From Psococerastis gibbosa (lineage: Eukaryota; Arthropoda; Insecta; Psocodea; Psocidae), in assembly GCA_963971405.1 (NCBI GenBank), contig OZ020488.1, forward strand, positions 5,548,678 through 5,612,677: 64,000 nucleotides of DNA, read 5' to 3'. Every line of letters begins with the position of its first letter. Position 1 is the first letter of the stretch. Positions 56,405-64,000 of the stretch are shown piece by piece. The notes below the pieces were generated by a model, which saw only the letters and a list, made by a program, of their open reading frames with translations, was not told the DNA's origin and did no database searches. Position numbers and translations under genes: made by a program.

Positions 56405-56935
56405 CCTTTGTAATTCCCAATTCAAGAGGGTACTCTCTGACAATTCCAGCGCTGCCTGTTGCAATAAATTCATTTCTCTCCCCCTTTCATGTTGTTCATT
56501 TTCTCATTTTGTTGTTTTAAATGGAAATTAGTTCTTGAACATTCTACTGTTTTCTCTTCTCTTAGATCTTTAAATAGAAACTAGCTCGTACTGTCTTTTG
56601 CTTGTGCAAAAGCCTCAGTCATAATAAAAACAACTGGAAAAAATTTAGTTGTGATAATAAAGACGTGGAATAGACTTTCCGTTTCTCGATTCTTTTTGTT
56701 GGTTGGTTCCAAGCGTATTTTAACATGCTAACTGGGCACTAGTGCCGCCTAGTCGGGGTTTAGTGCCGCCTAGTGGCTTATGTTAGTGCCGGCGGCAGAA
56801 AGACTCCCACAGGAAGGCCAAATTCCAAATTTGTACAATAACAACACAATACAAGTATTCTAAAACAAATAATTAATTTTTGTAAAACTATGAAACTGCT
56901 GTTCATTCCCATGCTCGTAAATGCTAAACATGGAA
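56405..56935. other. No recognisable feature
   Basis: The doubled phrase TAGTGCCGCCTAGT near 56740 is the only visible structure. Confidence 0.35.
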
Positions 56936-56939
56936 ACAA

Positions 56940-57135
56940 TTTCATTAATAAATAAATAATGACTTTTTGTTCTATTAAATTGCATTAGGTACTAAGAAAA
57001 CCTGGCGGAGTTACACTCAACTAGGAACTTTGCATTCTCTTCGAAGCATTGTCTGAAAATACAGTATGCGTGGGATTCGAACCAACAACCTTGTGGGTGA
57101 AAGCCAGAGCCCGTACCCCTACTCTACCTATTCTG
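56940..57135 (-). mobile_element. SINE-B copy
   Basis: The minus strand has AGAGTAGGGGTACGGGCTC (A-box side), AAGGTTGTTGGTTCGAATCC (B box), GCTTCGAAGAGAATGCAAAG, GTTGAGTGTAACTCCGCCAG and an ATTATTTATTTATTAAT tail. The hairpin module is partly deleted compared with 31528. Confidence 0.65.
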
Positions 57136-57139
57136 GCAA

Positions 57140-58028
57140 TAATTATGTAAATATTCCTTTAATTTAAGTATTAACTTATTAATGGAACGAGGAAATTAAT
57201 TTCGTCCAAAATAATTTACCGAGCTCGGCATCCTTTATTGTATGCAAAATATTCGGAAATCTCTGATATGCTACCGTACGTCGAAAATTGACACCCCAAA
57301 ATTAAATACTTTCCATTTTTTATTTCATTAACTCGGCCAGTTATTAAAATTTTGGCTCATTCAAGTTGAAGAAGACAACTTCGTACATCATATAATCAGG
57401 TATTTTTACTTTTCGGTTTTGTAGTTTTTCCAAAAATCCCAGATTACACTCTGGTTTTTATGAAAGAACTAAGTACCAAATACTTAATATTTCTTATGCA
57501 TGAAGTAGTCTTCAACAACTTACATGAGCCAAATCCCTAACAATTTACTTTGTTAATTAATTAAAAAATAAAAAGTCTATAAAAAACAACAAATTTTGAG
57601 GTGCTAATTCTCTCCGTAGCATGTTCTCTTATTGGGCCATGAATGCCGCGTCCACTTTTATCAAGTATATTATTTCTTTACTAAATGTCACTTTAGGTTT
57701 TGCTACAAACTCATCTCTTATTAAATTCTTAGCACTTTAAAATATAAAGAGAAACAAATAAACAGTTGAAGAAGAAAGTACACTAAGTCTTCACTAATCG
57801 AGTTTCAAGTTAATTTAATTCGTGTCAAATACAAAAGAACAAAGAACCTCATTATCCGTGCAATAATGGATTAGCAGAAAAGCAGACCTTGGTATAAAAC
57901 ATCAGAAAATTCAATTTAGATAAAACTATTTTCCTCCAGTCTGACTAAATAGCTAGTTCAAATAAGAGAAGTCCAGACTGCTTCCAGAGTCCGTTGGTAG
58001 AGCTCGTGGAAATACGTTGCTCCATTTG
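57140..58028. other. No recognisable feature
   Basis: AT-rich, without repeats shared with the rest of the window and without a protein signature. Confidence 0.35.
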
Positions 58029-58036
58029 CTGTTAGC

Positions 58037-58303
58037 CGGTGGCGGCGCTACGGGGGTGCCCGAGGGGGCCTGCCCCCCACCCCCAACAGTTCCCCCCCCG
58101 GGGCCCTCCCTTTTGATATATTTTACATATGCTTAAATTGAAAAATTATTGTAATTAAAAAACGTCCGACACAACTGGTAACAAGCTACGTACTTCCCTT
58201 ACGCCAATGCTACTCCCAAAAATGTTTTGTTTTTTCATTGGCCCCCCAGATAGAAGTCATGCCCCCCCCCCATGGCCCCCGCCTAAAATTTCTAGCGCCA
58301 CTT
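58037..58303. mobile_element. hAT-like MITE with long G and C tracts
   Basis: Flanks CTGTTAGC (58029-58036) and ATGTTACC (58304-58311) share 6 of 8. The ends CGGTGGCGGCGCTA and TAGCGCCACTT are inverted. Inner blocks GGGGGTGCCCGAGGGGG and repeated C8-C10 tracts make it extreme in composition. Confidence 0.75.
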
Positions 58304-58394
58304 ATGTTACCCTCACTGTCTATAAGTTACCTGAGATAGTATACTGAGTACTTACCCCTGAGTACCCTACCAGTCTCTGAGCAAGCAGGCCGTT

Positions 58395-58650
58395 GTAATT
58401 GTGAGTTTTGAAGGACTCTTTATGGACCCAGACCTACTTAGTGGCCCATAGGTCTCTTGTCCAATACCAACGACCCCATGGATTTCGGACATTATTTGTA
58501 TTGTTTCGGTATGCGTTTTTGGCCATTGGCATGCTGGTATACTCGTTTTCGATGTCAACCTACACCGGCTACAAGCGATAATGGACAAGCTGAGACAAGC
58601 TTACCATTGACGCAATGAAACAGGCGAAAGCATGACTTAACCAAGTACAG
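58395..58650 (+). mobile_element. Family C copy
   Basis: TTTATGGACCCAGACCTACT, CGACCCCATGGATTTCGGAC, GATGTCAACCTACACCGGCT, GATAATGGACAAGCTGAGAC. One extra base in the core breaks the frame seen at 26895 and 54310. It ends GCATGACTTAACCAAGTACA, like the 54310 copy. Confidence 0.65.
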
Positions 58651-58784
58651 AGTCTGAAGCAGGGCATAATCGGAGGGTGTGGTAGCATGTCTAGTTGTGC
58701 AGGCTTGTCCAGAAAAAACCACAGCAGCCCGAGGATGACCTTGTGACTGGACGAACAGTTACCGCCATCAAATAAGCAACCACT

Positions 58785-59020
58785 ACTAGGACGCTATTTT
58801 GTCCTGGGGTTGGGCCCCGAAGACGGAGGAACTCAATGAACAGTCAACGGCATAAGGAGGCAGAAAGCAACTGGAAACCACTACATTACAATTCCTTAGC
58901 ACAGTCATCATGACTAAGTACGTACATTCAATGCTCTACATACTTGACTTCCTTTTGGGGAGTCCGAAGTACGGTATCTAAGTGTTTACAATTGCCATGA
59001 TGATCGCCAATCTTCGATTC
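58785..59020 (+). pseudogene. LINE 3' fragment (MMIANLR-tail family)
   Basis: TGGGGTTGGGCCCCGAAGAC, GGAGGCAGAAAGCAACTGG and the end GCCATGATGATCGCCAATCT. An inserted ~100-bp stretch (58905-58985) separates the halves. Confidence 0.6.
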
Positions 59021-59076
59021 GATTCGATTCAAAGACACAAAAACTATATGCAATAAAAGTAAGGTACGAGTGGGTA

Positions 59077-59277
59077 TAGTCCACGCAAAATGAGAAAAGT
59101 ATGGACATGGAATCCTTTGATCCTGTATAACACTGTAAAAATATTCTTTGCACAATTTTTGTTATGCCTTGCATCCAATGCAACAAGGTAACACAAAATG
59201 GTGCAAGGAATATTTATACAGTGTTGCAAAGGATCAAAACATTCCATGTCCATACTTTTCTCATTTTGCGTGGACTA
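59077..59277. mobile_element. 201-bp foldback MITE flanked by TA
   Basis: The left arm TAGTCCACGCAAAATGAGAA.. and the right arm ..CTCATTTTGCGTGGACTA pair over ~86 bp with few mismatches, around a ~28-nt centre. TA lies directly outside both ends, as in Tc1/mariner-type MITEs. No coding sequence. Confidence 0.75.
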
Positions 59278-59492
59278 TACATAGACACCTCACAAAGCAA
59301 ATAATCATGTTACTTATGCAAATTTCCTTCCCAGCTACGTTTCACCTGCAGAAGTGTTCATAAGATAGGTTTGGGAACATTTTCAATTTTGGCCCTTTCC
59401 GAAAAAAAAAAATCATGTTTAATTGAGACTGCTGACGCGTTTAAATCTCCAAATCTTGGCCTTCACTAACACAGTTCTTAAATTACCACACC

Positions 59493-59523
<31 letters not shown>

Positions 59524-59624
59524 ATCAAATTCACATGAGAAAACTCTCCTGAAAAAATTAATTGCATTCGACTTTTTCCCAGTTTCCTTCTATAGCACTA
59601 TAGCACAACCTCATTATAGAGGCC

Positions 59625-59765
59625 CGGTTAAATTTCCTTTTATGGTGGTAGCGTGCTTGTACTTATGCGAGTCCCTACACGCCATGCAATCGGAGACGTG
59701 TCGTAACTCAACACGGGTTCTAGCCTACTGAACAGGTCACTCATTAATTAAATTGTTTTTACGCG
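59625..59765 (-). mobile_element. SINE-D copy
   Basis: The minus strand has GTTGAGTTACGACACGTCTC then CGATTGCATGGCGTGTAGGG, and TAATTAATGAGTGACCTG upstream. A T24 run at 59494-59517 lies about 110 bp to its left. Confidence 0.55.
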
Positions 59766-60180
59766 AATAATCTTTTTAAATAAAAAAATTAAAAAATGCC
59801 GAGTCTTCAACCTTTAAGGTTCATTATATTCCTGTTTTTTTACCAACTGGTCTACTACCTCTGGGCCAACTTTCTTTTAAGCATCGGGGTTTATTGGTAC
59901 CTAAGGGCCTTATAAAAGATGCAAACAGTACCTTGCTTCGTTTTATTTTGGTGCACTAGTTTAATTTGTTTACATATTTTACAAGTCGGCAATTTGGCTA
60001 GGCCGCGCTATTAGCCTGGGCTAGCCTGGGGGCGTTGCAATTAATTTCCAATATTCATGAAGGTACAAGAACAAGGTCAGCGTCGGACAAGTAGTCGTGG
60101 ATAAAATTTAATGCCCTGCACAACTTAATGGTTCCTGATGTCAGGTACGCTACTGTATAGACTCAACACTGAGAAAAAAA

Positions 60181-60230
60181 AAGTGGCTTGCCACAAGGCA
60201 TTAGGTGTCACGCTAAGTGGCAAGCCACTT
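60181..60230. repeat. Hairpin with perfect 14-bp arms
   Basis: AAGTGGCTTGCCAC (60181-60194) pairs with GTGGCAAGCCACTT (60217-60230). Each arm is itself nearly palindromic. A CA/TG-rich loop of 22 nt lies between. Confidence 0.65.
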
Positions 60231-60504
60231 ATTTTTCATGTGTCAGGAAAAGGAAGTTGTTTGCCAAAAAGCGTCTTAGGCTAAGACTTTCATATGGCTT
60301 TCTCATGCACAGCGTTCTGGTGGCAAGGGATGGTTTGATTTGAACAGACATTCCCCGAAAGCGCCACAACGGAGAAGTTAGTGCGATTCGCGTAGCTTGC
60401 TATAGGCTAGCTAGCTAGGCTTAACTAAATGGACCGATGTCAGCTAATAGCGCTTTAATAATAAACTAAATCGACCGATTTCAATACGCTGTTACGTCTC
60501 AGGT

Positions 60505-60592
60505 GTGAATTGAATTGAAAACGACTTTATTGAATAAAAACTTAACAAAAGGTGAGCAATAAGACTATAAAGTCTTCTTTTCATGCTAACCT
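60505..60592 (-). repeat. Family E repeat
   Basis: Inverted match to 13848-13925: GAATTGAATTGAAAACGACT, TTATTGAATAAAAACTTAAC, AAGACTATAAAGTCTTCTTT. Confidence 0.6.
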
Positions 60593-60831
60593 TGGGGAAA
60601 TAACGTGGGGGAAATTTAAAAAAAAACGGGGACACTCACACCTACAACACGAGGCAAATGGGAGACCTTGTAAGGCCAGCACCACGCACAGCCAAGTGTG
60701 AGTGACTGGATCCTATACTACAAGGATTCGTTTACCTTAGAAAACTCCCATGTGAACCGAGAGTGGCGAGAAATGCTACTAATGACGTTCTTATAATTGC
60801 ATGACGTAAAACTTGGTTATTGTTTTCATAT

Positions 60832-61055
60832 TTATACGTATTATAAGGAAAGCTTTGTGACGGTTGAAATTTTCGATTGCGAGATTTCAACGGATTTACA
60901 CGTTTTAAGGTCCCAAGAACCCAAAAAAGTGTTTTTTACGAAATGTTTGTCTGTCTGTCTGTCTGTGCGTCAATTTCCGGGCAAAGTACTCGGTCGATTT
61001 TGATGAAATTCGGCATGTAGGTTCACAAAAATCATACCTCGGAACAATTTTTTTT
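60832..61055 (+). mobile_element. Transposon family A, 5' part
   Basis: ATATTTATACGTATTATAAG, GGAAAGCTTTGTGACGGTTG, CTGTCTGTCTGTCTGTGCGT, TTTTGATGAAATTCGGCATG, ATCATACCTCGGAACAATTT. It is close to 36527-36750. The rest is lost. Confidence 0.75.
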
Positions 61056-61059
61056 TTAT

Positions 61060-62670
61060 GAAATGCTTCTAACTTCCCTAAATTGCTTAGAAACCATCTC
61101 TTAGAGAAAGCTTTCAACACTGTCACTGAGGCACTAGCACAATGACAAAGACAAAACTACCTGATTTTGACGATACTCTGACGATTTTATTTTATACTTT
61201 ACATGTATTGTATATTTTAAAGGAAATATATATTGTATTGTATTTTGACTTTTGACTTAAACTGCGGGTAAACTACAGGAAGGATATCAATGAAATTCGG
61301 CATAAAAATTATATATCTTTAGTTGAAACATTGTTTTTTATGGATATAAAAGCAAAAACAGTTGGAACTATTTCTTTTTGTTAACAGCATTGAAATGTGG
61401 TGAGGATTAGAACACAGTCATCACCGGTTTGTAATTAAAATCCGTCGTCACTTTTGAAGTCCCGCGAGCATTTGTTGACTTTGGGTCCATGTGCCGTCAG
61501 TTGGACTTGCTCACATCAGCACAGCAGTGCTGCGGTTTTAGTATGTCTACACCCCCCCCCCTCCCCGCGCAAACCAAGACCCTCTGAAGCTCACACGTGC
61601 TCCTTTATATTTTACTGTATACCGCTCAGCAGCTGGAGGCTCATTCGGAATTTTCTGACGCATTTGAATAGGGCTTGAGTATGTTTGGAGAATTTCTGGG
61701 TTTCCAAGGAAATTGTTTGTTTGTTTGTGGAGTTTGGTCCACGCATGACCATTTTTTTTTTTTTTTTCAAATCTCCCACCAAAATTTTATACAAGAGTAT
61801 ACATATGTAATTTTGTTTAGATTTTGGAGACAAAACGTAATATCCTTGTCCAGATAGGGGTCCGAGGATTTCCAGTGGGGGCCACCCATCGATTTTGAGA
61901 CAGTTTTGAATAATGTGTGATTTTGTAATTTTGTAGACTAAACATTTTCTTGTTCAGGCACGAAATCATGTAGGTTTTTATGCATTTCCAGATTTAAAAA
62001 TAAATCAATTTAGCGACTCTCTCTGAATCTGCCGCCCTAAATCGTAGCATGACAGCCTGCAGGATAAACAGTAGGGCTCTATATTAGACAGGTATTGTCA
62101 CCCGCCATATTGTATCCATTATAAGTCTGGTGTATAAGTCAAGCATTGGGTGTTTACCTATTTATTTTTAGAAATGTATCCTTGTTTATTTATTATTATT
62201 TAAAAAACGTGCTACCAATTAGGGTAGTATTTAATAACAAAATACTAAAACGTGTATTAGTTTTTTCAATATTTTTCAATCTTTTACTTATCTTACAATA
62301 CTTACCATATGGGAAATATGGGATACAACATGGCGGATGACAATACCCGGGTATATAGTGCCTTAATAAACAGAAAACAACTCAGGCCCAGTCTCACCAT
62401 CGCTTAAAAAGTCTCAGTAAGGAACACCACCATCTACCAATGCATGGCAGTGCCTTGAAGTGTTTCTTACCGAGACTTTTCAGCAATGATCAAAATAGTC
62501 CTTAGCGTATTTTGAGTAGTCCTGCTGTGATTTTGGGATTTTGGGAGGCAATAAAATTATTTATTTATACTGTTAGTTTTATTTACTTACAGCCGATGCA
62601 TGGACGCATTTAGAGCACTAACGAAATATAAGCCCCTAATGCACTAAATAATCTCATGTTTAACTTACGG
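61060..62670. other. No recognisable feature
   Basis: A C-rich run (61551-61566) and T runs only. The short open frames are low-complexity. Confidence 0.35.
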
Positions 62671-62674
62671 GAAC

Positions 62675-63043
62675 TTTAATCCATGATTTCTACATTCAGG
62701 CATGTTTTAGGTGTTAAATTGAGTAACGAAACCGGACAGATTGCTTTCCCAAAAAACTATTTGGTTTTGTGCAAAAAAAAATGTTTTTGAAAAAATGATA
62801 GAAAATTCACGGTCAAATGCATTGCGTGCCCTGCCATTATTGCTGTGTGGTAATTTGTTGGTCTGACCTATCTAGAATTTACCTCACCTCCAGTGACGTC
62901 AGGTGGACACCCCCCCCCCCCCCGAGATGCCCGACATTTAGCTATAGGAAAATTATTTACCATGAAATTACTCATTTTCTCTATCTACTAATTTTTATAA
63001 ATTGGAAAGCATGTTCGAGTAAACTCGGACCGGTTCTTTTATT
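62675..63043 (+). mobile_element. Transposon family A, 3' half
   Basis: Near-identical to 37010-37370 over ~350 bp, including CATGTTTTAGGTGTTAAATT, CCTCCAGTGACGTCAGGTGG, a C-tract, and GGAAAGCATGTTCGAGTAAA with CTCGGACCGGTTCTTTT. The high identity implies recent activity of the family. Confidence 0.8.
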
Positions 63044-63149
63044 TTTATTTTTAATGTTAATAGTCTGTTTTTATTATCATTCCCTCCCATCTACCAACAA
63101 TTTTTAATAATATATATATATATTTTTTTAATAATAATAATATTGTAAT

Positions 63150-63240
63150 AATAAAGTCTTTATTGTAAAAAACCCCTTTCGGCTCTGGCCGATGAGGAGA
63201 AGGGAGATTCCATATAAGCACCGACCACGCTTCGCGGGGC
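63150..63240 (+). repeat. Family F repeat
   Basis: AAAACCCCTTTCGGCTCTGG, CCGATGAGGAGAAGGGAG and ATTCCATATAAGCACC. Partner of 39945-40035. Confidence 0.5.
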
Positions 63241-63289
63241 TTTGCTATCTCTTTCCCCTATAAGTGATAACATATTGCACAAGAGGTAA

Positions 63290-63412
63290 CGTCCTCGTTA
63301 ACCGAAATAAGAGGATATAGAAAAATACGACGCCCCGATTAGGCGTAGATCGTGGGTTCCTATCCTGCCAAGCCCAGTTTTTCAATATTGTCTAATTTCG
63401 GTTAAAATCGAC
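63290..63412 (+). mobile_element. SINE-C with its tail repeated in inverted form
   Basis: ACGCCCCGATTAGGCGTAGA and TCGTGGGTTCCTATCCTGCC form a degraded tRNA-like 3' half. TCTAATTTCGGTTAAAATCG follows. In front of it, TTAACCGAAATAAGAGGATA is the inverted tail of the same family. Confidence 0.6.
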
Positions 63413-63703
63413 CAGCCATCAAAATAAACAAATCAGTACATTCACACGATCCCAACACTAAACCCTCTCTTATCCTAACCACTATCATACTGAACTGCAA
63501 TCACACCTCCGCCCAAAGCATGTTCACTTCCCAACTAGTTGACTAGCCTTTAGCCAACACATACCTAGAATGAACCTAAAATTATCAGTAGTTCCCCCCC
63601 AAACCTTCCAAGGTCGGCAATTAGGTTATAGATGCCGTTCATCTGCTTGGGATTCAAGACACGCCCCTTATTCCCTCGCAGGCATATCTAGAACTCACTG
63701 CTA

Positions 63704-64000
63704 CAGGGCCGTGCCGTCCATTGAGGCAATGAGGCAGCCGCTTCAGGCGCCACGCTGCGGGGGGCGCCAAATTGGACAAAAATGTATCCTAAATATACCT
63801 TCTAGATTTTCTTTTTATTGAAAACAAAAATTTTAAATATTGACATGAATGCAATATAAAAAAGAATAAAATTTAAAATAATTGTAAAACTCAGAACTAA
63901 ACAAACTATTTCAAACTTTTTGGCGGCTTTTCAGTCGATACTCGATAGGTAAGTGTTTCTTGTTTACGCGTGTCGCGTGGTATCATGTTTGTTTACAAAT
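63704..64000 (+). mobile_element. hAT-like element, left end
   Basis: CAGGGCCGTGCCGTCCATTG with AGGCAATGAGGCAGCCGC and GCTTCAGGCGCCACGC is typical of hAT-type left ends. The right end lies beyond the window, so length and target duplication are unknown. Confidence 0.5.

Overview
The window looks like gene-poor nuclear DNA of an invertebrate animal, most likely an arthropod. The base composition is AT-rich and there are no operons, Shine-Dalgarno sites or long open frames. Non-LTR retrotransposon (LINE) tails, tRNA-derived SINEs, a 5S-like SINE, hAT-type MITEs and local satellites fill most of it. The arthropod guess rests only on LINE tails with the core MMIANLR, which I know from arthropod genomes. 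It is an inference.

Only one host protein-coding piece is recognisable. It is the last exon of a C-factor/sniffer-like short-chain dehydrogenase on the minus strand at about 8.62-8.87 kb. No second exon could be found, and no intact RNA gene is supported.

Layout. 0-7.2 kb: a hAT MITE with perfect target duplication (283-602), a 239-bp tandem array carrying Pol III-like boxes (757-1880), a 5S-like SINE (2853-3201), a Harbinger-type MITE (3325-3708) and a decayed ~151-bp satellite (4083-7200) that holds a transposon and a LINE-in-SINE nest. 8-13.4 kb: the dehydrogenase exon beside a transposon, LINE tails and a second 5S-like SINE. 15-23 kb: SINE, LINE tails, a decaying ~245-bp array (16.84-17.93 kb) and a ~204-bp array (21.44-22.75 kb). 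23.7-30.7 kb: several copies of an unclassified repeat (family C) and a doubled foldback element. 31.0-32.6 kb: a stack of at least six retroposons. 34.1-35.3 kb: an irregular array. 36.3-39.4 kb: the best copies of transposon families A and B. 41-46 kb: many LINE 3' ends and a LINE-in-hAT nest. 47.5-53 kb: hAT MITEs, tandem tRNA-like units, a LINE-in-LINE nest and a hAT-in-LINE nest. 54-64 kb: family C copies, SINEs, a TA-flanked foldback and more family A.

The parts do not act as a pathway. The useful signal is chronological: target-site duplications and interrupted frames give the order of insertion at several loci. Names such as family A-F and SINE-A-E are labels used only here. Coordinates of fragments without target duplications are approximate, to about 10-20 bp.
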